Part shown: one piece after another, positions 1-8,161 of the stretch
Numbering within the stretch: the stretch's first letter is position 1
Layout: the number at the start of each line of letters is the position of its first letter
DNA from: CAZJYC01 sp964550165
GTDB taxonomy: Bacteria > Acidobacteriota > Aminicenantia > Aminicenantales > Aminicenantaceae
Direction: 5' to 3'
Assembly (NCBI GenBank): GCA_964550165.1
Contig: CAZJYC010000019.1
Location: forward strand, 1 to 40,132
Length of the DNA stretch: 40,132 bases
The notes under the pieces: model-generated
Databases searched by the model: none
Told to the model about the DNA's origin: nothing
Seen by the model: the letters and a program-made list of their open reading frames with translations, nothing else
Position numbers and translations under genes: made by a program

Positions 1-7
1 TTGCTCC

Positions 8-237
8 CCTTCGGATTTTTAACGCCATTCTCCGTTCGCTCTTCCCGGCGGCTGCACAATGCTCCGGCTAAGCGGTTCAAAAACACGCGGGCTTTGCCCC
101 AGCGAGTCAAAGCCCGCTCGGTTTCAGGCTTCGCTCTCCTCTCCCTTCGGTCGAGGAACCATGCCCGCTCAGCCTTCAAACGGTTTTCTCGCCGCTTAGC
201 CTCCGCGGGCAAGTTTTTCAAGAGCGAACTCCGAAGG
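8..237. repeat. Nested inverted repeat
   Basis: Four pairs of perfect inverted arms are nested around one centre: 8-15 with 230-237 (8 bp), 34-43 with 220-229 (10 bp), 66-75 with 192-201 (10 bp) and 87-96 with 108-117 (10 bp, an 11-nt loop). The strand could therefore fold into one long branched hairpin. Position 141-153 also carries the reverse complement of the core (CGACCGAAGGGAG) of the dispersed repeat found at 11.8 and 18.1-18.5 kb. An open frame crosses the region, but its Arg/Ser/Leu-rich translation looks like read-through of repeat DNA. It could be a REP/MITE-like element or a structured RNA; the sequence does not decide. Confidence 0.6.
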
Positions 238-519
238 CTAAATCCTCAATGGTCGCTGCGGCTATATCCCAAAATCTTTGGATATTCAGGGAGCAATTTT
301 TTATCACGGAATTTGGGATGCATCATAAATCAACTAAACATTGTGTAGCTCGGCTGGCATTCAGATGTGAGCCGTCGGATTCAGCGCTTAATAACTATTA
401 GCAACGAAAGACAACTTCATCTATAATACAGAGGCCTAGAGGCGGCATAAAATTGTTTTGAATGGGCGGGCTGGATTAGCTTTTGCTCATGCCCATCATC
501 CAACCGCAAAGGAGGAGCA
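238..519. other. Intergenic region upstream of the fucose isomerase gene
   Basis: No gene is supported here. A TATAAT box at 422-427 is a possible -10 for the downstream gene, but no convincing -35 lies 17 nt upstream. A short hairpin candidate (ATGGGC near 463 with GCCCAT near 490) precedes the strong Shine-Dalgarno sequence AAAGGAGGAG at 508-516 that fixes the ATG at 520. Confidence 0.4.
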
Positions 520-2262
520 ATGCCTTATGTCGGCAAAAAAAAGCCATATGTCCCCTGTTTAGGCGTTTTTGTTCCCTGTGACCCTCGAATCGATGAGTCA
601 TCGCGCAAGAGGGCGTTTAACATAGGAATGATGGCCGCAAATCTTTTGGCTAAGCGGTTGAAGATGCCCGATGGAAGCCCTCCTAATGTCTTCTACTGCT
701 CTCATCTTGTCGACAGCGAACGAACAGCAGACTCCGGCGCTCGAGAGATGAAAGAAGCCGGCGTGGAGGCCCTGGTCATCGTGCCCGATACCTGGTTTTT
801 CCCCGGGAAAAGCGCAATGGCCCTTACCGCCCATTTCCCTCCCTCAATCCCGCTGGCCTGCGTGGGAGGAAACAACGCTCCCAAGCCGGGAGTGGTTGGC
901 ATCGATGCTCTGGTCGGAGCCTATGCCCAGACCGGCCGTCTCTGTCCCATGCTCATCGGCAACATGCCCGAGACAGGGATGAATCCGGAATTCGACAATA
1001 AGACCAAGGATGAAATCATCGACCTTGCCTACGCCATGATGGCAACAACCTCCCTGAGGGGAAAACGATATCTTTCGGTGGATACGGATTCGATGCAGAT
1101 GGAGACAGCCATCAACCATGTCCACGCCGTAAGGCGCTTCTTCGGCCTTGAGTCCACGCGAGAATCGATGAAGATTTTTGCCGATATGATTCATAAGAAG
1201 GGAGGATATGACCCTGAGGAACTCAAAGAGCTGAGCAACTGGATAATGAAAGTCAAGTTCAAGAACCGCATCTTCTCCAACACAGAAGAGATCGTCAAAT
1301 TCAAAAAAGCCGTTTACACACAGAAGGGAATCAGACCGCCTAAGCTTTCTGAAAACGATAAAAAAAAGCTCGATGAGGGATTGGCCCTTTACCTGATTCT
1401 CAGAAACTACATGAAAGACATCAATGCCATCGGAGGAGGCTGGACGAATCAGCTGGCCTGGGGTTCGGACAGGCGCGGAATTCCGCTCTCGACCGCAGAC
1501 ATAGCCGAGTCGCTGTTCAACTCCACCGAAGACCACACAGGACGAAAAGCGGCGATTCCTTTCTCCACAGAAAACGACATTCAGGGCCTTTTGACCATGA
1601 TTGCTTACTCATGCCTGAGCGGAGGGAAGCCGCCCCTTTTCATGGACTTCCGCAAGGTCTATGAGCCCTGGGAGATAGAGAAAATCGCAAAAGAAGTCAA
1701 GCTCGAATTAGCTCCTTTCAAGAATGAGATCTGGATGAAGAGGGGATTTATCGACGGCAATAACTCTGGCAGTGCCTCCCTGGACTATGCGCAGGACGTC
1801 TATCTGTTCAAAGCGGTCGAATACTATTTTCCAGGATTGGGCTTTTCTGTGGGCTTTGTCTCGCCCAAAGGGATAAAGGGCATGGCAGGCAGGCTGGCTT
1901 ATTCTGACCTTTCCGGGATGTTCACCATGGTCCAGGATGAAGCCCAGAGTGTTGAGCTTCCGCCCGCGTTGCGGGAAAGATGCTGCCATGCCTCCGATTA
2001 TTCCTGGCCGCATACCTTTGTGACTTTCGACCATATTCCGGCCAGTTTGGCCAAGGTCGGAATGCCGGCCAATCACTTTCACATGATTACCGGCCTTCCT
2101 CGCCGGCGATGGCAGCATTTTTCCGATTTTAACCTGATTCTTAACTACCGCTGGGAGAATGCACCGGATTACACGGAAGGAATTGACAGGCCTTTGCCCA
2201 TGCTCTGGAGGACAAACGGCGGTGAAGCGAACGCCAAAATGCTCATGGCCGGTAAGAGATAA
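520..2262 (+). CDS. fucI: L-fucose isomerase family protein
   Basis: A cytoplasmic aldose-ketose isomerase of the FucI/AraA superfamily, 580 aa, close to the ~590 aa of E. coli FucI. The known enzyme converts L-fucose to L-fuculose (and D-arabinose to D-ribulose) using Mn2+. The family landmarks are in order: an STEND motif with E351, an MDFRK motif with D376, an NNSGSASLD block, and NHFH with H519/H521. These match the spacing of the E. coli metal-binding residues E337, D361 and H528. The ATG is set by an ideal Shine-Dalgarno sequence at 508-516. No fuculokinase, aldolase or fucose transporter is adjacent, so the exact sugar is open: a fucose or rare-aldose isomerase is likely, with substrate inferred only from the family. 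Confidence 0.85.
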   Translation: MPYVGKKKPYVPCLGVFVPCDPRIDESSRKRAFNIGMMAANLLAKRLKMPDGSPPNVFYCSHLVDSERTADSGAREMKEAGVEALVIVPDTWFFPGKSAMALTAHFPPSIPLACVGGNNAPKPGVVGIDALVGAYAQTGRLCPMLIGNMPETGMNPEFDNKTKDEIIDLAYAMMATTSLRGKRYLSVDTDSMQMETAINHVHAVRRFFGLESTRESMKIFADMIHKKGGYDPEELKELSNWIMKVKFKNRIFSNTEEIVKFKKAVYTQKGIRPPKLSENDKKKLDEGLALYLILRNYMKDINAIGGGWTNQLAWGSDRRGIPLSTADIAESLFNSTEDHTGRKAAIPFSTENDIQGLLTMIAYSCLSGGKPPLFMDFRKVYEPWEIEKIAKEVKLELAPFKNEIWMKRGFIDGNNSGSASLDYAQDVYLFKAVEYYFPGLGFSVGFVSPKGIKGMAGRLAYSDLSGMFTMVQDEAQSVELPPALRERCCHASDYSWPHTFVTFDHIPASLAKVGMPANHFHMITGLPRRRWQHFSDFNLILNYRWENAPDYTEGIDRPLPMLWRTNGGEANAKMLMAGKR

Positions 2263-2323
2263 AAAAAAGGCGAAAATTCCTGTTTTAGACATCGGATTGA
2301 TTAGCTGCCTGATGGCGAACTCG

Positions 2324-2352
2324 TTGACAATAAAAGCGGCATTTGCTATTTT
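2324..2352 (+). promoter_or_regulatory. Promoter of tRNA-Glu
   Basis: TTGACA at 2324-2329, a 17-nt spacer, and TATTTT at 2347-2352, ending 9 nt before the first base of the tRNA. This is a near-ideal sigma70-type arrangement for a stable RNA. Confidence 0.75.
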
Positions 2353-2361
2353 ACGGCGTGC

Positions 2362-2437
2362 GGCGCTATCGTCTAGAGGCCTAGGACAGGTGGTTCTCAG
2401 CCATCAGACCGGGGTTCAAATCCCCGTAGCGCTGCCA
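2362..2437 (+). tRNA. tRNA-Glu (CUC)
   Basis: A 76-nt cloverleaf with encoded CCA (2435-2437). The acceptor stem GGCGCTA pairs with TAGCGCT, starting with one G-U pair. The anticodon stem GGTGG/CCATC encloses the loop TTCTCAG, giving anticodon CTC. The T-arm is CGGGG-TTCAAAT-CCCCG. It has its own promoter 9 nt upstream. The 3' 37 nt (2401-2437) recur at 7416-7452, so this gene is the intact side of a possible integration site. Confidence 0.95.
2401..2437 (+). repeat. Direct repeat copy 1 (tRNA-Glu 3' end)
   Basis: The last 37 nt of tRNA-Glu, from the anticodon-stem 3' strand through CCA. It matches 7416-7452 at 36 of 37 positions (2408 A versus 7423 G). This is the position usually retained when an integrating element uses a tRNA 3' end as its attachment site. 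Confidence 0.75.
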
Positions 2438-2614
2438 CTTATCATTGACACATTGTACCCGCTCAAAATAAATTCTCAGTTGGTGGGGAAAAATAGCACG
2501 AGAGAGGAGGAAGAACTTGGCGTGGTTTGTAATTCGTTATTCCGGATCGTGCTATATCTAGAGAAAAAGGCCCTAGATTAGGAAAAAGGGGGGAAATGGC
2601 TATACAAGATTCCA

Positions 2615-2643
2615 TTGACTCCGCCTCTCTTCTTTGATAATCT
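2615..2643 (+). promoter_or_regulatory. Promoter of the kinase pseudogene
   Basis: TTGACT (2615-2620), a 17-nt spacer and TAATCT (2638-2643), 29 nt before the ATG at 2673. A second TTGACA (2445-2450) with TAAATT after 18 nt sits just past the tRNA. Apart from these, the 2438-2672 gap holds nothing recognisable. Confidence 0.55.
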
Positions 2644-2672
2644 TTAGCCAACCCTAATAAGGGATTCAACAT

Positions 2673-5076
2673 ATGTCCATCAAGTGCCCAAGTGTCAAAC
2701 TGAAAATCCCGAAACTTCCCGCTTCTGTGCAGATTGCGGAACGCAGTTGGGCCCGGCTAAAGGTACCTCTATTATCGCGGAAATCCTCCAGGCGCCCATT
2801 CGAGAGCTGACCACAGGCTCAATATTTGTTGGCCGCTACCAGGTCATCGAGGAGCTGGGAAAGGGCGGCAGGGGCCGAGTCTATAAAGTCTTCGACACAG
2901 ATATTCAAGAAAAAGTCGCGCTCAAACTCCTCAAGCCCGAAATCGCCTCCGATGCGGAAACGATCGAGCGGTTTTCCAACGAGCTCAAGTTTGCCCGGAA
3001 GATTAGCCACCGGAATGTCTGCCGGATGTTTGACCTGGGCAAAGCGGAAGGTACCTCTTACATCACCATGGAGTTTGTCCCGGGCGAGGACCTCAAGAAA
3101 CTGATCAGAAAAGTCGGACAGTTGAGCTCGAGAAAGACGATTCACATCGCCAAGCAGGTCTGCGAAGGCCTCGCGGAAGCCCATCGCCTGGGAGTTGTCC
3201 ACCGGGACTTAAAGCCTCAGAATATCATGGTGGACGAGGAGGGGAACGTCCGGATCATGGACTTCGGCATTGCCCGCTCGCTCAAGGGAAAAGGAATTAC
3301 GGACGCGAAAGTCATGATCGGGATCCCGGAATACATGTCTCCTGAACAGGTGGAGGGAAAGGAAGCGGATCAACGGTTGGACGTCTATTCATTAGGAGTC
3401 ATCCTCTATGAGATGACAACCGGCAGAGCTCCGTTTGAGGGAGATACGGTCTTAAGCATAGCCGTGAAGCATAAAACCGGGACTCCTCCCGATCCCAAGG
3501 AGTTCAACCTCAAATCCCGGAAGAACTAAGTCGCCTGATCCTGAAATGCATGGAGAAGAGAAAAGAAAACAGGATTCAGTCTGCTGAAGAACTGTTTTCC
3601 CGTTTGACAAATATAGAGCAAAGCATCTCCGCTGCGGAAAGCACGATTGCCAGGAAAAAGCCGGACACAACGGCTGTCCGGGAAACCAAGTGGAAAAACT
3701 CTGTGGCTGTCCTCCCTTTTGCCGATATCAGCTTCAAGAAAGACCAGGGATATTTCTGCGACGGGATGACGGACGATATCATCACCAAGCTGACCAAGAT
3801 CCCGGACCTCAAGGTGATTTCCCGGACTTCGGTCATGCGTTACAAAAGCACGGATAAAGACATCAAAGAGATCGGAAAGGACCTGGGCGTGGCCACCGTC
3901 CTGGAAGGAAGCGTCCAGAAGGCGGACAACTTCATCCGGGTGAACGTTCAGTTGATCAACGTGGAAGATGGATTTCACCTCTGGGCTGAGACCTAAGACC
4001 GGGAGCTTAAGAATGTCTTTGAAATCCAGAGTGATATCGCCGCGAACATTGCCGGAGCCCTAAGGGAAACGCTTTCGCCGGAAGAAAAAAGAAGCCTTGA
4101 GGAACAGCCCACCGAAGATATCGAGGCTTATAACATCTATTTGAAGGGCCGCTATTTCTGGAACATGAGAACCCCGGAGGGATTCCAGAAAGGCTTGATG
4201 TATTTCCAGAAGGCGCTCGAAAAAGACTCCAGCTTTGCTCTGGCCTATGCGGGAATAGCGGATTGCTTCAATCTCTTCAACTATTATGATCTCTTAGCTC
4301 CTAAAGAGTCATTCCCCAAAGCAAGAGCCATGGCCCAGAAAGCGCTGGAGCTGGACGATGGTCTCGCCGAGGCTCCTGCCTCACTGGGATGGACCCTCAC
4401 GTGCTACGATTGGGACTGGCCGGGCGCCGAGAGAGAATTCAAACGGGCGATTAAGCTTAACCCGGGTAATCCTTCAGCACACCAATGGTATGCGGTATAC
4501 CTTGGCGTTATGGGCCGTCATGATGAATCCATTCGAGAAGCCAGGCGAGGCCAGGAGCTTGATCCAGTATCTCACGCCATCACGTTTACCCTGGCAGGCA
4601 TGTTCTATTATACTCGACAGTATGACCGGGCAATCCCGGAATTCAAAAAGGCTATTGAACTGGAACCAGCCTCATATATCCCATATATGTTTCTGGTTTA
4701 CGCCTATGGAATGGAAAAAATGTATGAGGAGTCCATTGCCGCTGCTCAGAAGATGCTGGGCCTCCTAGGAGAAAAAATCTCATCTCGGAAATTAGTGCTC
4801 GGGGTGGCTCATGCTTTCGCAGGAAATAAGGATGAGGCCGGGAAGATTCTTAAGGAGGGAATCGCGCTCTCAGAGAAAACGTATGTCCCGCCGTTCTTTA
4901 TAGCCCTGATCTATACTTTAGTCAATGAAAGGGATAAAGCTTTTGAATGGCTGGGAAAAGATTATAAGGAGCGTGACCATTACCTATACCAAATCAAAGT
5001 GGCGCCGTACGTTGTTGACAGCCTACGCCCGGACCCGAGATTCAAAGAACTGCTCAAGAAGCTGGGACTTGAATAG
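2673..5076 (+). pseudogene. Decayed Ser/Thr kinase - TolB-like - TPR protein
   Basis: Originally a protein of about 800 aa: an N-terminal zinc ribbon, a Hanks-type kinase (GKGGRGRVYK loop, VALK lysine, HRDLKPQN, DFG, PEYMSPEQ), a TolB-N-like domain (AVLPFADIS ... GATVLEGSV-type region), then TPR repeats to 5076. Three lesions are visible. A 1-nt deletion near 2688-2691 moves the ATG at 2673 (MSIKCP) out of frame with the rest of the ribbon (KCQTENP ... CADC). A second 1-nt loss near 3508-3510 ends the kinase frame at 3529, although the next frame continues the same domain. A TAA at 3994-3996 sits where a tyrosine codon is expected (HLWAET-Y-DRELKN), with clear coding sequence after it. Domain content suggests a former cytosolic signalling kinase. 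Sequencing error could explain one lesion but hardly all three. Confidence 0.8.
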
Positions 5077-5286
5077 ATTCAGTCGCTGGTCTAATAAAGA
5101 ACCTGATCATCATCGGTCTGCTTAATCATCGCAGCTAACTTATCCAGTTTTCAGGGCCTCACCTCGCAATCTCCGATTTGTCCCTCCTCAATCTAAAAAT
5201 AGCTTAATGCTGAACAGTCCAAAAATCAAATGAACTATTAAGGCCGGAGTAGTTCATTTGTCTTCTTCGAATGTCATCTTCGCCGC

Positions 5287-6159
5287 TCACGAAGCGACAA
5301 TATATTCCGAGAGAATGCTGAGATAATGAAGGAAGAACTTCCGTTCCCACAACCTCAGGGTTTCCTGTTCCTGGAGAGGGAGAAACCTTTGGACATCCTG
5401 GCGAGCGATGTCCCAGTCGATCTCGGTGATCCTTTTCTTCAAGCTCTTTTCCAGCCAATCGGGACCGATGCGCAGCTTTCGACCGGCCCAGGGACCTTGT
5501 TGGTCGAGCGAATTTTGGAGCAGGCCGAGATCCGGAGCAATCTTTTTGCTGATGTACCAGATAAAATCATACCAGTCCCTTCCCTTCGTATACACCCGGC
5601 CGAGAAGGGCGCTCAGTTTCATGGCAAAGCCAGATTCCAGGCTCTGGGTGGTGATGGCGGAGATGACGGGAAAGGCAATATAGCGCGTTTCGTAGCGCGA
5701 TGCCATGGGGGGATTGATGTCGATCTCGAGCTTCACTTTGATAATTTTCCTGGCGTCTCGTTCAAAGGGCAAATCCAGGAGCAGGACCTTGCCGATGGAA
5801 TCCGTCCGGAGAAGCGCCTTCTTGACCGTTGCATTTTCCTTCGTCTTGTCTATGACAGTGAAATGAAGGCCCTCGCCCGCACCGTCTTTCAGAACGTGGT
5901 CCAGATGGAACGTCCAGCTGAAATCAGGGTTTGGCTGTTTCAAAAAAAAATCCAGGTCTTCGGAGAAACGGTTCATACCGTAGACAATGCGCAGGCATGT
6001 CCCGCCGTGAAAAACGGCCTGCGCCTTGGAAAAGAACCCGGCTCGGGAGAGGCTGGCCAAGACATGCTGCTGGACGAGTTCCTGGAGGACATTTTCCTGA
6101 TCGATGACGCTCGTGATCGAATATTCCTTGACCTTTTCTTCGAAGATACGATCCATCAT
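5287..6159 (-). CDS. abiEii: AbiEii/AbiGii-type nucleotidyltransferase toxin
   Basis: A 290-aa member of the nucleotidyltransferase toxin family (type IV toxin-antitoxin, also known as an abortive-infection module). The nucleotidyltransferase signature is visible: HGGT at 51-54, followed by LRIVYGMNRFSEDLDFF with S66, D68 and D70. A KVKLEID stretch further on resembles the family's second conserved block. Characterised members transfer nucleotides and arrest growth, and some restrict phage; here the role is inferred from family and context. The start codon overlaps the stop of the upstream antitoxin gene by 4 nt (ATGA), so the two are translationally coupled. The frame is intact although its neighbours on both sides are decayed, which suggests selection or recent arrival. 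Confidence 0.85.
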   Translation of the reverse strand: MMDRIFEEKVKEYSITSVIDQENVLQELVQQHVLASLSRAGFFSKAQAVFHGGTCLRIVYGMNRFSEDLDFFLKQPNPDFSWTFHLDHVLKDGAGEGLHFTVIDKTKENATVKKALLRTDSIGKVLLLDLPFERDARKIIKVKLEIDINPPMASRYETRYIAFPVISAITTQSLESGFAMKLSALLGRVYTKGRDWYDFIWYISKKIAPDLGLLQNSLDQQGPWAGRKLRIGPDWLEKSLKKRITEIDWDIARQDVQRFLPLQEQETLRLWERKFFLHYLSILSEYIVAS

Positions 6160-6809
6160 TTGCGCAGCTCCTGAAAAAGTTTCCTAAGATAGTCCGTGGT
6201 TCGCCGGTCGCGGAGGCTCCTGGACACTTCGCTCAGGCTTTCGAAGGACATATTTTCGAGATCATCCCGCTCAATCCGCATGGATTCCGTCAGAAAGACG
6301 AGGCCATCTTTTTCCCAGCTCACGTCCTTTCTCGTATAGATCAAGTCGGCGATAGCCCTCAAGGGTGTGGCCACAAAAGCCCAGCTCTGGCCGTCGATTT
6401 TATGCGCTTGAACGCCGGCCCGTGGATTGATGGCCGGGACGCGTTTGAAGCTGAAAACGCCGACCGGGGTATTAAATGTCCGGCTTCTGGCGGACGTCAC
6501 GCTGATGACCTGATAAACCGCTTCCGGAATAAGACCGTGGTGGGCGAGGGCCGATTCCAGACTCACATGGGAGGGAGAGTGCAGCATTGCGGCGATGACG
6601 AATGGGTGAGGATGTGTTTTTCGAAACTCCGGGGCGAGCAGGAAAAGCCCCGGCTTGAGCCGGATGATTTCGGCCGCGGAGATGGCGCGATGCACGAGCA
6701 CTTTTTGGGCCGCTTCGGACCGCTCAGCGAATATATTCCTGATGACAGTTTCGTCGAAGAGTCCTCCTAGAGGAGAGAGACGGAAGACTTTTTCGGTCAG
6801 TTTTTGCAT
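6156..6809 (-). CDS. abiEi: AbiEi-type antitoxin
   Basis: A 217-aa protein with the layout of AbiEi antitoxins: an N-terminal segment that could form a winged helix (about 1-80, ending LKPGLFLLAPEF), then the conserved SLESALAHHGLIP block (about 103-115) and the T-A-R-ADLIY-type region of the C-terminal domain (TPLRAIADLIY). It is the first gene of the pair and directly precedes the toxin, as in known AbiE loci. In the family the antitoxin neutralises the toxin and represses its own promoter by binding inverted repeats. A 7-7-7 palindrome lies 10 nt upstream of this start codon and fits that role. The ATG at 6809 has no strong Shine-Dalgarno sequence. Confidence 0.8.
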   Translation of the reverse strand: MQKLTEKVFRLSPLGGLFDETVIRNIFAERSEAAQKVLVHRAISAAEIIRLKPGLFLLAPEFRKTHPHPFVIAAMLHSPSHVSLESALAHHGLIPEAVYQVISVTSARSRTFNTPVGVFSFKRVPAINPRAGVQAHKIDGQSWAFVATPLRAIADLIYTRKDVSWEKDGLVFLTESMRIERDDLENMSFESLSEVSRSLRDRRTTDYLRKLFQELRK

Positions 6810-6818
6810 CGTGCTATT

Positions 6819-6839
6819 AGGTTACAATATTCGTAACCT
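6819..6839 (-). promoter_or_regulatory. Palindromic operator candidate for abiEi
   Basis: A perfect inverted repeat, AGGTTAC, 7-nt spacer, GTAACCT, begins 10 nt upstream of the abiEi ATG. A weak -35-like TTGCAT on the minus strand lies just before it, so a bound protein would cover the promoter. Autoregulation by AbiEi through inverted repeats is known from studied systems; applying it here is inference. Confidence 0.55.
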
Positions 6840-6841
6840 GA

Positions 6842-7375
6842 ATGCAAGGAGCATCCAAAAAAATTGTAGTCTCACGAGAGATTTTGTGGTTGTTCATGAC
6901 GATGATTCGCCGGACAGCTTTCAGAAAGTTCCTCCCTGAGTATTTTTTAGGTTATTGCTTATTCTTTTTTGAAGGTTTCGAAAAAGATGTCAAAGATAAA
7001 TCTCCGGAAGAACTGGAAAAAATGCATGAGGAATCCATTGCTGCCGCTCAGAAAATGCTAAATCTCCTGGGAGAAAAAATCTCATCCCGGAAATTAGTGC
7101 TCGGGGTGGCTCATGCGCTCGCCGGAAATCAGGAGGAGGCCAGCAAGATTCTTGATGAGGGAATCGCGCTCTCAGAGAAAATATATGTCGCGCCGTTCTT
7201 TATAGCCCTGATCTATGCTTTACTCAATGAAAGGGATAAAGCTTTTGAATGGCTGCAGAAAGCCTATGAGGAACGTGACCACTGGCTTTGCCACGCTAAA
7301 GCGTCACCGCAGTTTGACAACCTGCGCCCGGACCCGAGATTCAAGGAACTGCTCAAGAAGATGGGACTTGAATAG
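6842..7375 (+). pseudogene. 5'-truncated TPR paralogue of the kinase gene
   Basis: From about 6998 to the stop at 7375 the translation matches the last ~125 residues of the kinase-TPR pseudogene, for example ESIAAAQKML, ISSRKLVLGVAHA, NERDKAFEWL and RPDPRFKELLKK. The DNA is also similar, including about 20 nt past the stop. The copies differ at many third positions, so this is a diverged paralogue and not a recent duplicate. The 5' part (6842-6997) shows no kinase or TolB homology. The ATG at 6842 has no Shine-Dalgarno sequence and abuts the abiE operator. It is best read as the surviving 3' end of a second kinase gene whose front was replaced or lost. Confidence 0.7.
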
Positions 7376-7415
7376 AATCAGTCGCGGATTTTGGCTCAGG
7401 GCAGTCGGCGCCCAA

Positions 7416-7452
7416 CCATCAGGCCGGGGTTCAAATCCCCGTAGCGCTGCCA
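7416..7452 (+). repeat. Direct repeat copy 2 (tRNA-Glu 3' fragment)
   Basis: Matches tRNA-Glu positions 2401-2437 at 36/37 nt, including the T-arm, the 3' acceptor strand and CCA, but no matching 5' acceptor strand precedes it. Upstream (7388-7415) similarity drops sharply to about two thirds of positions, and the anticodon stem would have mismatches, so it cannot be a working tRNA. Either an attR-type remnant or the end of a decayed tRNA copy. Confidence 0.75.
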
Positions 7453-8161
7453 TCCTTATCCGTTTGATTTTTCTCTCAGAAAGTTAACACCAGCTTTTCT
7501 TTTCCCTTAAGCATTTTGCCCAATAAAAAAAAGTTTTACTCGAATGGGGCATCTTCCGTTCAGATGATCGATTCAAAGCCTGAGTTTATAGCAACCTTCA
7601 TTTTTCCGGCTGATCGACTCGGAGAAATGCGCCAGGTGAAATATATCTATGAGCCATTTCGACATAAAGCTTTTTTCCATTTCAATCTCCAGTATAAAAA
7701 TTAAACCCTGCCGCAGAGTTATGAGATTGTGTAATCAAAAATATATCTTGCGATCATCATCTCATCTTTGGACAAAGCTAAAGACGAATTTACAATTTGC
7801 GCCGCAGAGTCACTTTTCGCACGCCCTTCACCTGCCGAAAATTGGGGCCCTGGCTTATGCAATTGAGGACTTGATTACGGTCAACAACGATAGAGCCAGA
7901 TATAGCGTCAAATCCATAATCAAACAAAATTGTCGATAAAGGAGTGCTCGGGCCGAGCATTATCTTGTAGGCATCAATAGATAATATTTTATATAAAAAG
8001 ACGAGCAATAAAGAGCAGGAATGGAAACTAAGGAAAAAAAATTACTGCCGGCACAAAATGTATATGCCTATCGGCTGGAATTCATCTTGATTTTTTCCAT
8101 TGCCTGCTGTAGGTTGAATTCCGGAACTTGTCGCAACATAAATAAAAAGGAGGCCTTGGCG
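7453..8161. other. Gene-poor AT-rich spacer
   Basis: About 700 bases without a supportable gene. Short open frames at 7516-7704 and 7649-7939 overlap each other, lack Shine-Dalgarno sequences and match no family I recognise. Visible items are a repeated GCCGCAGAGT near 7709 and 7800, a small hairpin (TGCTCG-GGC-CGAGCA) near 7943-7957, and an AT-rich stretch at about 7980-8000 that could hold the promoter of the next gene. Confidence 0.4.

Noticed and set aside
1..348. 115-codon open frame at the left edge
   Set aside because: It runs through the nested inverted repeat, its Arg/Ser-rich translation resembles no protein, and there is no upstream sequence to show a ribosome-binding site.
340..400. 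tRNA-like TAGCTCGGCTGG stretch upstream of the fucose isomerase gene
   Set aside because: No acceptor, anticodon or T-arm pairing could be built around it.
844..1536. 230-codon minus-strand frame inside the fucose isomerase gene
   Set aside because: Antisense shadow of a well-supported gene, with no family resemblance.
3500..4000. Programmed frameshifting or stop-codon read-through in the kinase gene
   Set aside because: Three unrelated lesions, no slippery heptamer or stem seen at either shift, and TAA is used as a normal stop by other genes here. Decay is simpler.
5326..6174. 282-codon plus-strand frame over abiEii
   Set aside because: Antisense to a gene with clear nucleotidyltransferase motifs; its translation shows none.
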